This document shows, piece by piece, positions 27,026 to 37,785 of a stretch of 46,269 nucleotides of DNA. The notes under the pieces were generated by a model. That model had not been told where the DNA came from and did not search any database. It saw nothing but the letters and a program-made list of their open reading frames with translations. The DNA comes from an uncultured Flavobacteriaceae bacterium (GTDB lineage: Bacteria; Bacteroidota; Bacteroidia; Flavobacteriales; Flavobacteriaceae). The stretch lies in NCBI GenBank assembly GCA_937773465.1, contig CALJVK010000015.1:1-46269 (forward strand), in the 5' to 3' direction. Each line of letters opens with the position of its first letter. The first letter of the stretch is position 1. A program made the position numbers and the translations under genes.

Positions 27026-28366
27026 TCAATTAAGTATATTGTTTTTAATTAATTCAACTTCATCTGAAATATCACCTGCGCCCATTATTACAAAAACTTC
27101 AGATTCAGATTCTTTTAAATAATGTGATAAATCAGATTTTTTTAATACTGATTTATTTTTATTATTTATTAATTCTAATAATTTAGAAGAGCTAATGCCT
27201 GTTATAGGTTTTTCTCTTGCAGGATATATTTCAGTTAAAATGATATTATCAAATTTTGATAATATTTCTGCAAATTCAGACATAAAATCTCTTGTTCTTG
27301 TATATAAATGTGGTTGAAAAATAGCAGTATTTGACTTATCTGGATAAAGGTCTTTTACGGTATCGTAAACGACTTTAATCTCACTTGGATGATGAGCATA
27401 ATCATCAATAATTATTTTAGGTGACTTTAAAGCATAACTAAATCTTCTTTTCACTCCTAAAAATGTAGACAAAGAATTTGTAATGGAGTTATCATCAATA
27501 TTCAGTTCTCTTCCTATAGCGAATGCTACTAGCGCATTTAAAGCATTATGTTTTCCAGGCATATTAAACTTTATAGAAGCTATTATACTACCATTATGAT
27601 TTATATCGAAAAAAGAAGAATAGTTTGTAGCAGAATAATTTGAAATAAAATATTCACAATTGGAACTAAATCCATAAGAAACTCCTCCTAATAATGTTTT
27701 TTCATTTGAAAATAATATCCCTTCAGATTTAATATTATTAATAAATTGAAAAAATGATTTTTTTAATTCTTCTTTAGAATTGTAAATATCTAAATGATCA
27801 GGATCAACAGACGTTACACAAGCTATATTTGGAAATAAGGTGTGAAATGATCTGTCAAATTCATCAGCTTCAACTAAAATAACATCATTCCCATTTTGTA
27901 TTAAATTTGAATTATAATTTTCAGAAATTCCACCAACAAAAGAAGTAAAGCTTAAGTTATTATCGAAAAGAATATGTGACAAAATTGATGAAGTTGTTGT
28001 TTTACCATGGGTCCCTCCGATTGCAATACAAAACTTGTCTTCGGAGATAAGCCCAAGTAATTCTGATCTTTTTAAAATCTTATATCCTTTGTCTTTAAAA
28101 TATTTAAACTCTTTATTATATTGAGAAATAGCAGGCGTATAGACCACTAAAGTATCTGATGTGTTTAAAAACTCAGGTGGAATACTTAAAGTATTATCTA
28201 CGTAGTGAATTTCAGCCCCCTTTTGAGAAAGTGATTTAGTTATCAAAGAATTTACTTTATCATATCCTGCGACAAATTTATTCGCGTTAATAAAATAAAA
28301 AGCCAACGATGACATACCAATACCTCCTATTCCTAAAAAATAAATTCTATTATAATCTTTTATCAT
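27026..28366 (-). CDS. murC: UDP-N-acetylmuramate-L-alanine ligase
   Basis: MurC adds L-alanine to UDP-MurNAc using ATP. The 446 residues show an N-terminal Rossmann domain (IYFLGIGGIGMSSLAFYF), the ATP loop GGTHGKTTTSS (~118-128), a central domain with VEADEFDRSF and DPDHLDIY, and the C-terminal domain with YAHHPSEI and FQPHLYTRTRDF. It overlaps murG by 4 nt and ftsQ follows after 1 nt. Confidence 0.96.
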   Translation of the reverse strand: MIKDYNRIYFLGIGGIGMSSLAFYFINANKFVAGYDKVNSLITKSLSQKGAEIHYVDNTLSIPPEFLNTSDTLVVYTPAISQYNKEFKYFKDKGYKILKRSELLGLISEDKFCIAIGGTHGKTTTSSILSHILFDNNLSFTSFVGGISENYNSNLIQNGNDVILVEADEFDRSFHTLFPNIACVTSVDPDHLDIYNSKEELKKSFFQFINNIKSEGILFSNEKTLLGGVSYGFSSNCEYFISNYSATNYSSFFDINHNGSIIASIKFNMPGKHNALNALVAFAIGRELNIDDNSITNSLSTFLGVKRRFSYALKSPKIIIDDYAHHPSEIKVVYDTVKDLYPDKSNTAIFQPHLYTRTRDFMSEFAEILSKFDNIILTEIYPAREKPITGISSSKLLELINNKNKSVLKKSDLSHYLKESESEVFVIMGAGDISDEVELIKNNILN

Positions 28367-29451
28367 TTTAAAAAATTTATAATATGGTTAACAATATCAT
28401 ACGTGGCTCTAGGTCTTTCATTTTTTTTAATTGAATTCGATAACTTTAAAGAATATTCTTCGCTTGAAAATATCTTATCAAAAACTCGATTAAACTTAAT
28501 ATTCAAATCTTTTTCTTTAACAATTTCTGCAGAATTTAAACTTACAAGAGACATTGCATTTTTAGTTTGGTGATCCTCCGACACGTTAGGAGATGGAATA
28601 AAAATTACTGGCTTACCAACAATACATAATTCAGAAATTACACTTGCACCAGCTCTTGATATAATAAAATCAGCTGCTTTATAAGCATAGTTCATTTTTT
28701 TAATAAATGGCTTAACTTTTATTATATCACTCTCCAGAGATTTATATTTATTAATATAATTATTTCCACATTGCCATAGTATTTGAAGATCTAATTTTTT
28801 AAAATAACTTAAATTCAATTCAATAAATTCATTGATTTTTAGAGCACCTAAACTCCCTCCTAAAATTAATAAGGTTCTTTTATTATGATTTAGATTAAAA
28901 AAATCTATAGATAATTCCTTTGTTATTTTTGATATACATATTTCTTTCCTTACGGGATTTCCGGTTAATAATAATTTAGATTTTGGAAAATATTTTTCCA
29001 TTTTTGAATAAGAAACGCAAATATGATTAACTGACTTAGAAAGGATTCTATTTGTAACTCCTGGATATGAATTTTGTTCTTGAATCAAGGTTGGTATCTT
29101 TAACTTTGATGCAACATATAAAATAGGTCCACTTGCAAAACCCCCTGTTCCTATTACAAAATCAGGCTTAAATTTTTTAATTATAAAATAAGATTTTATT
29201 ACACTTGAAAAGACTTTTAACGGAATTAACAAATTTGAAAAATGTAATTTTCTTTTAATTCCACTAATCCATAATCCTATAATTTCATATCCATGATCTG
29301 GAACTTTTTGCATTTCCATTCTATTGGATGAGCCAACAAATAATATTTTATTATTTTCTATCCTTGTAGATAATTCGTCAGCAATTGCAATAGCTGGGTA
29401 AATATGCCCACCAGTACCTCCACCTGAAATCAAAAATCTACTCTGTTTCAC
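28363..29451 (-). CDS. murG: UDP-GlcNAc:undecaprenyl-PP-MurNAc-pentapeptide GlcNAc transferase
   Basis: MurG converts lipid I to lipid II at the inner face of the cytoplasmic membrane. The 362-residue GT-B enzyme has the G-loops SGGGTGGHIYPAIA (9-22) and IGTGGFASGP, then the donor-site motifs ILGGSLGAL (~195), RAGASVISE (~265) and a trailing SPNVSEDHQTKNA. It overlaps ftsW by 14 nt and murC by 4 nt, which suggests translational coupling. Confidence 0.96.
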   Translation of the reverse strand: MKQSRFLISGGGTGGHIYPAIAIADELSTRIENNKILFVGSSNRMEMQKVPDHGYEIIGLWISGIKRKLHFSNLLIPLKVFSSVIKSYFIIKKFKPDFVIGTGGFASGPILYVASKLKIPTLIQEQNSYPGVTNRILSKSVNHICVSYSKMEKYFPKSKLLLTGNPVRKEICISKITKELSIDFFNLNHNKRTLLILGGSLGALKINEFIELNLSYFKKLDLQILWQCGNNYINKYKSLESDIIKVKPFIKKMNYAYKAADFIISRAGASVISELCIVGKPVIFIPSPNVSEDHQTKNAMSLVSLNSAEIVKEKDLNIKFNRVFDKIFSSEEYSLKLSNSIKKNERPRATYDIVNHIINFLK

Positions 29452-30610
29452 TTAATATGTTTAAAGGGTTATCTGTGTTTATAGTCTCAATTGATTCTTT
29501 AGAACTTACACTTAAAACTATTCCAAGTGCTAAGAAAGTCATCCATATAGATGTTCCACCTGTACTAATCAAGGGTAAAGGCTGACCAGTTACTGGGAAA
29601 AGCTGAACAGCAACTCCCATATTAATAAATGCTTGAAAAATTATAGGTAACCCTGCTCCTAATGCTAATAATTGTCCAAAAACAGTATTAGACTTATACG
29701 ATACTATTATTATTCTAAATAATAGCAAAAGATAAAGAAACAATACGATAATTGCTCCGATTGTCCCATATTCTTCAGTGATTATTGCATAAATAAAATC
29801 AGAGGTACTCTGGGGAAGAATATTTTTCATTGAACTTTTTCCGGCTCCAACTCCAAACATCATTCCAGAGGCTATTGCAGATTTAGCTCTTAAGATTTGA
29901 TAATTATTTTCTGAATCTTCAGATGATGAAAAGTTTTCAACTCTACTTATCCAAGTATCTATTCTGTTAGGCATTAGATCAGGATAATTTTTAATTGTTA
30001 AAAAGAAGAGTGAAAAAAGTATTATTCCAGAAAAGCCTATACCTAATAAATATTTGAAAGGATATCCTCCAATGAAAATTAATGTAATTATCAACAGAAA
30101 TATCATAGCAGCAGTTGAAAAATTTGAAGGTAAAATTAAAAACACGACTAATATAATTGGAATCCATAAAGGGATTATGGTTTTAAAAAAGCTTATATTT
30201 TTGTTATAATTTTTAGACAAATAAAATGACACGTACACCATTAAAACCACTGTAGCCATTGATGATGGCTGAAAAGACAACCCAATAATCGGTAATTTAA
30301 TCCATCTACTTGCATTAGCTCCGTCAATTACACTGCCTTGTAAAGAAGTGAAAAGTAAAACAGTTATAATGAACGGTAATGCTAGCTTTGACAATCCTTT
30401 AAAATATTTATACGGAATCAAATGAGTACCGTACATTATTAAAATACCTACTATTATAATTGCAAAATGTTTTAAAACATTTGATACAACAAAGCTATTT
30501 CCAAAATTAGAACTCGCACTGTAAACGGGTAAAAAAGAAAAAACTGCCAAAAATATAACTATTGACCAAATTATTTTATCACCTCTAATTTTTTCTAAAA
30601 ATAAATTCAT
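29438..30610 (-). CDS. ftsW: Septal peptidoglycan polymerase FtsW (SEDS family)
   Basis: FtsW polymerises lipid II together with FtsI at the septum. The 390-residue SEDS protein has about ten hydrophobic helices. The signature segment PVTGQPLPLISTGGTSIW (~342-359) is intact, as is AIASGMMFGVGAGKSSMKNILPQSTSDFIYAIITEE earlier. It starts one nt into the murD stop region and overlaps murG by 14 nt. Confidence 0.94.
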   Translation of the reverse strand: MNLFLEKIRGDKIIWSIVIFLAVFSFLPVYSASSNFGNSFVVSNVLKHFAIIIVGILIMYGTHLIPYKYFKGLSKLALPFIITVLLFTSLQGSVIDGANASRWIKLPIIGLSFQPSSMATVVLMVYVSFYLSKNYNKNISFFKTIIPLWIPIILVVFLILPSNFSTAAMIFLLIITLIFIGGYPFKYLLGIGFSGIILFSLFFLTIKNYPDLMPNRIDTWISRVENFSSSEDSENNYQILRAKSAIASGMMFGVGAGKSSMKNILPQSTSDFIYAIITEEYGTIGAIIVLFLYLLLLFRIIIVSYKSNTVFGQLLALGAGLPIIFQAFINMGVAVQLFPVTGQPLPLISTGGTSIWMTFLALGIVLSVSSKESIETINTDNPLNILSETE

Positions 30611-31950
30611 TATAATTTTCTAACAGCTTCCTTAAATTGATTACCTCTATCTTCATAATTTTTGAATAAATCAAAACTTGAACAAGCTGGTGACAATAAA
30701 ACACTATCTTTTGATTCAGCAATTTTATATGCGTTTTTTACAGCTTCAATCATATTACCATTTTCTATAATTAAATCTACAAATGGTGAGAATGATTCAA
30801 TAATTTTTGAGTTATCAATTCCTATACAGATAATTGCCTTAACCTTTTCCCTTACTAAAGGAATTAAGTCCTCATAATTATTTCCTTTATCAACTCCTCC
30901 AACAATCCAAACAGTAGAGGATTTCATCGAGTCTAACGCGTAATAGACAGCGTTAACATTAGTAGCTTTTGAATCATTTATATATTTTACTTTTTGAATA
31001 GTCAATACATGTTCGAGTCTGTGGTTTATAGATTGAAAATTTCCCAAGGATTCTCTTATATTTTGATCGCTAATATTAAGAATTTTTGCCACAGTTGCGG
31101 CAGCCATACTATTTTGAACATTATGTTTTCCTTTAATAGATAAATTTTCAATTGGTATCATAAAATTGGTGTTTTTTATATTAGAGTTAATATTATCATT
31201 TTCAACATAAGTAAGATTATCTTGACTGTTATTTGTAGATGAGAATGGAATTTTTTTAGAATTAATATTTCTATTACTTAGTTCGGACCTGATTTTATCA
31301 TCATCATTATTGTAAATAAAATAATCCGATGATGAATGGTTGGAAATTATTTTAAATTTTGAATTAACATATTTCTGAAAATTTGACTCATATCTCTCCA
31401 AATGATCAGGTGTTAAGTTGGTGATTATTGAAATAAAAGGATTAAAATCAATTACGTCATCTAGTTGAAAACTACTAAGTTCTAACACTACGTATTCAAA
31501 CTTGTTTTCAGCAGTTAAGAACGAAAAACTATTGCCAATATTTCCAGCTAATCCAACACTTTTTCCAGAACTTTTAAGAATATGATGTATTAAAGAGCAT
31601 GTAGTTGTCTTACCATTAGACCCAGTAACTCCAATTAGAATTGAATTTGTAAATCTAAATGCAAATTCAATTTCTGAAATTACAGGGATATTTTTAGATT
31701 TTATTTTAACAATTATGTCAGAATTATTAGAAACACCAGGGCTTTTGATAACTTCCTTAGCATTAAAAAACTTATTTAGAGTATGTCCTCCTTCTTCATA
31801 ATTAATTTGATTATCCTCTAATATTTTTTTATATTTTTTTTCTATAGTATTAAAATCTGATAGAAAAACATTGTAACCTTTTTTACTTGCTAAATATGCA
31901 GCTCCAACTCCACTTTCTCCACCTCCAATAACAACAATACTATTTTTCAT
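30610..31950 (-). CDS. murD: UDP-N-acetylmuramoylalanine-D-glutamate ligase
   Basis: MurD adds D-glutamate to UDP-MurNAc-L-Ala. I start at ATG 31950, giving 446 residues beginning MKNSIVVIGGGESGVGAAYLA. The longer frame from a TTG at 32010 lies inside mraY and adds nothing recognisable. Motifs are the ATP loop GVTGSNGKTTTCSLIH (~108-122), LELSSFQLDDV, NLTPDHLERY, INDSKATN and LLSPACSSFDLFKNYEDRG near the end. It lies 2 nt after mraY and meets ftsW at one shared base. Confidence 0.95.
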   Translation of the reverse strand: MKNSIVVIGGGESGVGAAYLASKKGYNVFLSDFNTIEKKYKKILEDNQINYEEGGHTLNKFFNAKEVIKSPGVSNNSDIIVKIKSKNIPVISEIEFAFRFTNSILIGVTGSNGKTTTCSLIHHILKSSGKSVGLAGNIGNSFSFLTAENKFEYVVLELSSFQLDDVIDFNPFISIITNLTPDHLERYESNFQKYVNSKFKIISNHSSSDYFIYNNDDDKIRSELSNRNINSKKIPFSSTNNSQDNLTYVENDNINSNIKNTNFMIPIENLSIKGKHNVQNSMAAATVAKILNISDQNIRESLGNFQSINHRLEHVLTIQKVKYINDSKATNVNAVYYALDSMKSSTVWIVGGVDKGNNYEDLIPLVREKVKAIICIGIDNSKIIESFSPFVDLIIENGNMIEAVKNAYKIAESKDSVLLSPACSSFDLFKNYEDRGNQFKEAVRKL

Positions 31951-31952
31951 TA

Positions 31953-33167
31953 TTATCTGATTTTTAAGGTTATTAATGAAAGTATTGCTAATAAAATTCC
32001 TATTATCCAAAATCTCACAACAATTTTACTCTCGTGTAAGCCTGATTTTTGATAATGATGATGAATAGGTGACATAAGAAAAATTCTTTGCCCTATCCCT
32101 TTTTTTCTCTTTGTATATTTAAAAAAAGTAACCTGAATTATTACAGATAAAGTTTCAATTAGAAAAACTCCACAAATTAGTGGGAGCAATAATTCTTTTC
32201 TTACAATTATTGCGATAACAGCAATAATACCACCTATTGTAAGACTTCCAGTATCACCCATAAAAACTTGAGCTGGAAAAGTATTATACCATAAAAACCC
32301 AATAAGAGCTCCAATAAAAGATGAAATAAAAATAACTACCTCACCAACTCTTGGGATATACATTATATTTAAATATTCTGAAAATATTATATTTCCAGAA
32401 ACCCATGCAAAAACACCTAAAGTTATAGTAATAATTACCGAAGAACCTGCTGCTAATCCATCGATTCCATCTGTTAAATTAGCACCATTAGAGACTGACG
32501 TAATTATTAAAATAACAAACAATACAAAAACAACAACGCTAACACTTTTACTTTCGTTTGGAGTTAAAGAACTGAAAAACGAATAATCAAATTCATTGTC
32601 TTTTAAAAAGGGTACTGTAGTTTTTGTTGACTTATATTCATCACTACTTATAATTTGTGAAATATTATTTGAATCTATATTATTCTGATTTTTTAATGTC
32701 ACTTCTGGATGAAAAAACAAAGTTAAACCCACTATTAAACCAAGACTGACTTGACCTATGATTTTAAATTTTCCTTTAAGCCCTCTTTTATTTTTTCTAA
32801 ATATTTTAATATAATCGTCCAAAAAACCAATCATACCAAGCCATACTGTTGTGAAAAGAAGAATGATTATATAAATATTAGTGAAGTTTGAAAAAAGTAA
32901 AACAGGAATTACAGTTGAAAAAATAATTATGAGTCCACCCATAGTTGGGGTACCTTTTTTCTCATTTTGACCAATTAAACCTAAATCTCTAATTGTCTCA
33001 CCAATCTGTTTCTTTTTTAAAAAAATAATTATTTTCTTTCCAAAAATAATAGAAAAAAATAATGAAAAAATAAATGCCAAAGATGATCTAAAGGATATAT
33101 ACTGAAACAAACTTGCCCCAGTTAACTGAAATTGATTTTCTAAATATTCAAATAAAAAATAAAACAT
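31953..33167 (-). CDS. mraY: Phospho-N-acetylmuramoyl-pentapeptide transferase
   Basis: MraY makes lipid I by moving phospho-MurNAc-pentapeptide onto undecaprenyl phosphate. The 404-residue integral membrane protein has about ten helices and the catalytic loops [34 protein letters not shown] and [12 protein letters not shown]. The ~60-residue polar segment between helices at about 160-215 is longer than in E. coli, as I recall for other Bacteroidetes. murE precedes it by 1 nt and murD follows by 2 nt. Confidence 0.96.
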   Translation of the reverse strand: MFYFLFEYLENQFQLTGASLFQYISFRSSLAFIFSLFFSIIFGKKIIIFLKKKQIGETIRDLGLIGQNEKKGTPTMGGLIIIFSTVIPVLLFSNFTNIYIIILLFTTVWLGMIGFLDDYIKIFRKNKRGLKGKFKIIGQVSLGLIVGLTLFFHPEVTLKNQNNIDSNNISQIISSDEYKSTKTTVPFLKDNEFDYSFFSSLTPNESKSVSVVVFVLFVILIITSVSNGANLTDGIDGLAAGSSVIITITLGVFAWVSGNIIFSEYLNIMYIPRVGEVVIFISSFIGALIGFLWYNTFPAQVFMGDTGSLTIGGIIAVIAIIVRKELLLPLICGVFLIETLSVIIQVTFFKYTKRKKGIGQRIFLMSPIHHHYQKSGLHESKIVVRFWIIGILLAILSLITLKIR

Positions 33168-33168
33168 T

Positions 33169-34629
33169 TTATTTATTGTTTTTTAGTGATTCTATTAAAA
33201 TTTCTTTATCGTTAAATTCAATTTTTTCATCTCCTTTAATTTGATATTTTTCGTGTCCTTTTCCTGCTATTAATATGACATCGCTATTATCAGCTAGTTC
33301 ACATGCATCTTGAATAGCTTTCTTTCTGTTTAATTCCAAAATAAATTTGTGCTTATCTTTATTTTCTACTCCATTTTTCATTTGATCTACAATGGAAGCT
33401 GGATCCTCAAATCTCGGATTATCTGATGTGAAAATAACTTTATCACTTAAAGAACATGCTATTTTCCCCATTAAAGGTCTTTTTTCTTTATCCCTGTCAC
33501 CACCACATCCAACTACAGTAATTAAAGAATCACTTGAACTTTTTATATCGTTAATAGTATTCAATACATTTTTAAGAGAATCTGGACTATGAGCATAATC
33601 AATTATTCCAATTTTATCACTTTCCAAATTAATTAATTCAAATCTTCCTTCTGGTGAGTTTAAAGAACTAATTTTTTGTAATACTAATTCATCAGAAATA
33701 TCAAATACTTTAGCTACACAAAAAACAGTAAGTATATTATATGCGTTAAAACTTCCTGTAAGCTTAGTCCATAATTCAATATCGTTTATTAAAAGTTTCA
33801 TTCCATTGAAATCTTTTTCTAAAATTTTAAGAGAAAAATCTGAATTAGATTTCAAAGAATATGAATAGGTCTCACAAATGGTGTTTTGCACCATATAATC
33901 ACCATTCTTATCGTCAATGTTTGTAATTGCAAAACCGGATTTAGGTAAAGTATCGAAGAATTGTTTTTTTACATCTCTGTAATTTTTAAAAGACTTATGA
34001 TAATCTAAGTGATCGTGAGTTAAATTTGTGAATACTCCTACGTCAAAACTCAAATTAAAGATTCTCATTTGTGATATTGCATGAGACGAAACTTCCATAA
34101 AACAATACTCCACTTTTGAAGCAACCATCTTGTTTAAAATATAATTTAAAAACAATGAATCAGGTGTAGTTTGATTCGAGTTAAATTTATTATCATCTAC
34201 TAAAATTATGTTAGTAGATATTAATCCCGCTTTTTTATTAAAACTTTTAAAAAGTTGATACATTAATGTAGCACTAGAGGTTTTACCGTTTGTTCCAGTA
34301 ATTCCTATTAGCTTTATTTTTTTTGAAGGATTATCGTAATAATTTGAAGATATTAATGCTAAAGTTTTTCTTGAATCATTAACAACAATGTAGGTTACGT
34401 CTTTAATGATTTCAATTGGGAGTGAAGTACAGATTATTACTGATGCACCACTTGAAATAGCACTATTAATAAAACTATTACCATCTGATATGTAACCCTT
34501 AACAGCTATAAATAAATCATTTTTTATAATTTTCTTAGAATTAAATTCTATTTTATTTATTTCAACATCCGTTTTACCAATAACAGACTGGATTTCTACT
34601 TTATATAATATGTCTTTTAGTAACTTCAT
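33169..34629 (-). CDS. murE: UDP-MurNAc-L-Ala-D-Glu:meso-diaminopimelate ligase
   Basis: MurE adds the third residue of the stem peptide. The 486 residues contain the ATP loop [16 protein letters not shown] (~107-122), the central-domain motifs EVSSHAI and [10 protein letters not shown], and the C-terminal [10 protein letters not shown]. The motif DNPR in [11 protein letters not shown] marks meso-diaminopimelate rather than lysine specificity (established for the family). It overlaps the ftsI stop by 4 nt. Confidence 0.95.
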   Translation of the reverse strand: MKLLKDILYKVEIQSVIGKTDVEINKIEFNSKKIIKNDLFIAVKGYISDGNSFINSAISSGASVIICTSLPIEIIKDVTYIVVNDSRKTLALISSNYYDNPSKKIKLIGITGTNGKTSSATLMYQLFKSFNKKAGLISTNIILVDDNKFNSNQTTPDSLFLNYILNKMVASKVEYCFMEVSSHAISQMRIFNLSFDVGVFTNLTHDHLDYHKSFKNYRDVKKQFFDTLPKSGFAITNIDDKNGDYMVQNTICETYSYSLKSNSDFSLKILEKDFNGMKLLINDIELWTKLTGSFNAYNILTVFCVAKVFDISDELVLQKISSLNSPEGRFELINLESDKIGIIDYAHSPDSLKNVLNTINDIKSSSDSLITVVGCGGDRDKEKRPLMGKIACSLSDKVIFTSDNPRFEDPASIVDQMKNGVENKDKHKFILELNRKKAIQDACELADNSDVILIAGKGHEKYQIKGDEKIEFNDKEILIESLKNNK

Positions 34630-36587
34630 ATAAGACTAATAACTATTTTTTTTTGTGAATTTTTTTTAAATCTAAAATTTTTGATAACCAAACCACTTCC
34701 AATAAAAGAAACATCAAAGCCCAAATTTTCTAAAGCTGGTAAGATATTTTTATAATTTTTTCCTTTAATTATTGATAAATTATCAACACCAATTAAAGGG
34801 TTTTCTACTTTAGTATAAATTTGAGTAGAATTTAATTTTTCTGTTTTATTATAATTAACTAATTCTGGTGTTAAAGAGTATATTTTGTCAGCAATTTCCT
34901 TAAAAACCGGAGCAGCTACTGTAGCTCCGTAATATCCTTTTTTCTTGTTTGGCTTATGTATAACTACAATACATGAATATTTAGGTTTATTGGCCGGGAA
35001 ATACCCAACAAAACTTGAAATATATTGCATGTTATCAGTGTTGTAATCGACTTGACCCGTTCCAGTTTTTCCAGCAATTTTATAAATTTTTGATTTTATA
35101 TTATAACCTGTTCCACCTTTTTCATTGACAACATTTTCTAACATTAATTTAACTTTCTCTAAAGTATCATCCGAACAAATCGATGGATTTAAGACTGTTT
35201 TATTAGATATTAAATTACTTTGTCTTGTAAAAACTGGCTTAACCATTTCTCCGTTATTAGCCACAGAATTGTAAAATGTTAAAATTTGTAATGGAGATAA
35301 TAAAACACCATAACCATAAACCATCCAGGGCAATGAAAGACCATTCCAGTCTTTATCGTTTGGATGTGGAATTTTAGGATTTGATTCTCCTAAAATTGAA
35401 ACACCAAGCTTATTATTTAGTCCCATGTTATATAGTCTGTTTGAAAACATTTCAGGATCATCTTTATAAGCATCATTAATTATTTTAACAATACCTGTGT
35501 TAGATGAAACCTTAAATACTTCATTTACAGAAATTTTACCGTATCCTCCTTTTTTGGAATCCCTTACTTTTGCTCCATAAAAATCAAGAACACCATTTTT
35601 TGTATCAACAATAGTATTCAAATCAACTTTTCCATCTTCAAGAGCAGCAATAATTGACATAAGCTTAAAAGTTGATCCTGGCTCCAAATGTTCACCAACT
35701 GCATAATTTAATCTTTCATAATATTTACCCTCTGATGTTCTTCCTAAATTTGCTATGGCTTTTATTTCACCTGTTGCAGTTTCCATTACTACTGCTGTTC
35801 CATGGTCAGCTTCAAAATCCTCTAATTGCTTTAGTAAAGAATGATGAGTAATATCCTGAAATCCAACATTAATAGTTGAAATTATATCAGTTCCCGGTAT
35901 AGGTTCAATTTTATTATTGGAGGAGATAGGCTTCCATTTTCCATTTGAAATTTTCTGCATTAATTGCATACCGTTTTTGCCTCTTAACTTTGAACCAAAA
36001 GCATGTTCAAGCCCTACTCCACTAAAATTATCGTCCTTTGTCAATCTCTCATAGCCAATAGTTCTTTCCGCAATTTTATTTAACGGATAATCTCTTGAAT
36101 TCTTTTTTTCAATAATCAATCCCCCTCTAACTCCACCCATTTTAAAAAGTGGCATTTGTTTTATTTTATTAAGATTCTCTATTGAAACTCCTCTTTGAAT
36201 TAGTTGGTACCTTTTGTTATTCTTTTTTGCAGAAACTAGTCTATTTAGAAAAAATTCTTTTGATTTATTTAAGCTTTCTGAAAGTTTTTCAGATAACTGA
36301 TTTGAATATTTTGAAAAATTATTCTCTGATACAGTAACAGCATCAAAATATATATCAAAACTAGTAGTTGAGGCTGCTAATAAACTTCCGTCATCAGAGA
36401 AAATATTACCTCTTTCGGGTGAAATAGTGAAGTTTTGTATAGTTTTGTTTTTAGCTAATTGTCTATAATTATCACCATCTACATACTGAATATGAAAAAT
36501 TTTATATCCTATTCCAAAACCCAAAAACACCAATATACCAGCTACAAGATAAAGCCTATATAAAAATTGTTTTTGATTTGTTTCCAT
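34626..36587 (-). CDS. ftsI: Septal transpeptidase FtsI (class B penicillin-binding protein) with PASTA domain
   Basis: FtsI cross-links septal peptidoglycan. The 653-residue protein has one N-terminal transmembrane helix (~8-28) and a PBP dimerisation domain. The transpeptidase motifs are EPGSTFKLM (active serine ~303), SSNTG and GKTGTGQVDY (~506). The C-terminal ~60 residues (LIGVDNLSIIKGKNYKNILPALENLG onward) form a single PASTA-like domain. It overlaps ftsL by one base and murE by 4 nt. Confidence 0.95.
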   Translation of the reverse strand: METNQKQFLYRLYLVAGILVFLGFGIGYKIFHIQYVDGDNYRQLAKNKTIQNFTISPERGNIFSDDGSLLAASTTSFDIYFDAVTVSENNFSKYSNQLSEKLSESLNKSKEFFLNRLVSAKKNNKRYQLIQRGVSIENLNKIKQMPLFKMGGVRGGLIIEKKNSRDYPLNKIAERTIGYERLTKDDNFSGVGLEHAFGSKLRGKNGMQLMQKISNGKWKPISSNNKIEPIPGTDIISTINVGFQDITHHSLLKQLEDFEADHGTAVVMETATGEIKAIANLGRTSEGKYYERLNYAVGEHLEPGSTFKLMSIIAALEDGKVDLNTIVDTKNGVLDFYGAKVRDSKKGGYGKISVNEVFKVSSNTGIVKIINDAYKDDPEMFSNRLYNMGLNNKLGVSILGESNPKIPHPNDKDWNGLSLPWMVYGYGVLLSPLQILTFYNSVANNGEMVKPVFTRQSNLISNKTVLNPSICSDDTLEKVKLMLENVVNEKGGTGYNIKSKIYKIAGKTGTGQVDYNTDNMQYISSFVGYFPANKPKYSCIVVIHKPNKKKGYYGATVAAPVFKEIADKIYSLTPELVNYNKTEKLNSTQIYTKVENPLIGVDNLSIIKGKNYKNILPALENLGFDVSFIGSGLVIKNFRFKKNSQKKIVISLI

Positions 36588-36895
36588 TAGTCAATAATTA
36601 TTTTTTTTGGTGGAGTATTTGAACTCTCAATATTTCTATCACTCATTACAAGTGAAACATTAGATTCCATTTTTAATATCATCACTTCTTTCCTTTTGCT
36701 TATGAAATTGCTTTGAAGAACTGAAATTTCATTTTTTAATACACTTATTTTAATAATCTTGCTGTCTACTGAATGAGAAGAGTAAATCATTATTAAACAA
36801 ATAGAAAATAAAAAAAAGACATAACCCCAGTTTTTAATCGAACCTTCGTTGATTAAGAATTTTCCTAATAGTATTTTTTTAAAACTTTCTTTCAT
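36587..36895 (-). CDS. FtsL-like cell division protein
   Basis: This 102-residue small bitopic protein has one transmembrane helix (about residues 24-41, WGYVFFLFSICLIMIYSS) followed by a heptad-rich, probably coiled-coil stretch (~48-80). Sequence conservation is poor, but the size, topology and place between rsmH and ftsI are those of FtsL. FtsL would join FtsQ in recruiting and activating FtsW/FtsI. It overlaps rsmH by 4 nt and ftsI by one base. Confidence 0.8.
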   Translation of the reverse strand: MKESFKKILLGKFLINEGSIKNWGYVFFLFSICLIMIYSSHSVDSKIIKISVLKNEISVLQSNFISKRKEVMILKMESNVSLVMSDRNIESSNTPPKKIIID

Positions 36896-37785
36896 GTTTT
36901 TACAGCGGATCTTAATTTTGCGCTTCTAGCTCGACTATTTGATTTAATTTCTTTTTTTGAAGGGGCAATGAACTTAAAATTTTTTTTAAATGGAATGTCA
37001 GCAACTCCAAATTTATTTTTTGGAGGCTCAGAATCAAAACAACCATTTTGAATAAATCTTTTGACTATTCTATCTTCAATAGAATGATAAGTAATAAATG
37101 AAATTATTCCTCCTTTTTTCACTAATCTAGGGAGTTGTGTTAGAACATCTTTAAGAGCTTGCATTTCGTGATTGACTTCAATACGTAAAGCTTGGTAAAC
37201 TTTAGCCAGGATTTTATTTTCAAATCCTTTAGGAAGAAAAGAACTTAGTATTTCATTAAGCTGACTGGTTCTAGTTATTTTTTCAATAAACCTTGCTTCA
37301 ACAATAGCTTTTGCAATATCTTTTGAGTTTCTTAAATCTGCATATGTGAATAAAATATTTGAAAGTTCACTTTCCGAATATTCGTTTAATATTTGTTGCG
37401 CATCAAATGAAGAATCAGTATTCATTCTCATATCTATAACAGAATCATATCTTATCGAAAAACCTCTTTCAGCACTATCAAATTGGTGAGATGAAACTCC
37501 TAAATCAGCGAAAACACCGTCTAGATTGGAAATGTTCTTATACTTCAAATTTTGTTGTAAAAACTTAAAATTTTGATTAATTAAAACAAACCTTGGATCA
37601 TCAATTTTATTTTCAATTGAATCTATGTCTTGATCAAATGCTATCAATTTTCCTTTACTACTTAACTTTTCTAAAATTAGTTTTGAATGACCTCCACCAC
37701 CAAATGTTAAATCAACATAAATACCATTTGATAAAATATTTAAACTATCAATTGACTCGTTAGGCATTACTGGATTATGATACAT
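36892..37785 (-). CDS. rsmH: 16S rRNA (cytosine-1402-N4) methyltransferase RsmH
   Basis: RsmH methylates N4 of C1402 in the 16S rRNA decoding centre. The 297 residues begin YHNPVMPNESIDSL. The SAM motif is VDLTFGGGGHSKLIL (~24-38), followed by GVFADLGVSSHQFD and FSIRYDSVIDMRM, then the C-terminal ISFITYHSIEDRIVKRF. It overlaps mraZ by 11 nt and ftsL by 4 nt. Confidence 0.96.
   Translation of the reverse strand: MYHNPVMPNESIDSLNILSNGIYVDLTFGGGGHSKLILEKLSSKGKLIAFDQDIDSIENKIDDPRFVLINQNFKFLQQNLKYKNISNLDGVFADLGVSSHQFDSAERGFSIRYDSVIDMRMNTDSSFDAQQILNEYSESELSNILFTYADLRNSKDIAKAIVEARFIEKITRTSQLNEILSSFLPKGFENKILAKVYQALRIEVNHEMQALKDVLTQLPRLVKKGGIISFITYHSIEDRIVKRFIQNGCFDSEPPKNKFGVADIPFKKNFKFIAPSKKEIKSNSRARSAKLRSAVKT

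Noticed and set aside
31951..32010. N-terminal extension of MurD from a TTG at 32010
   Set aside because: It lies wholly inside mraY and adds no conserved residues; ATG 31950 starts directly at the Rossmann motif.
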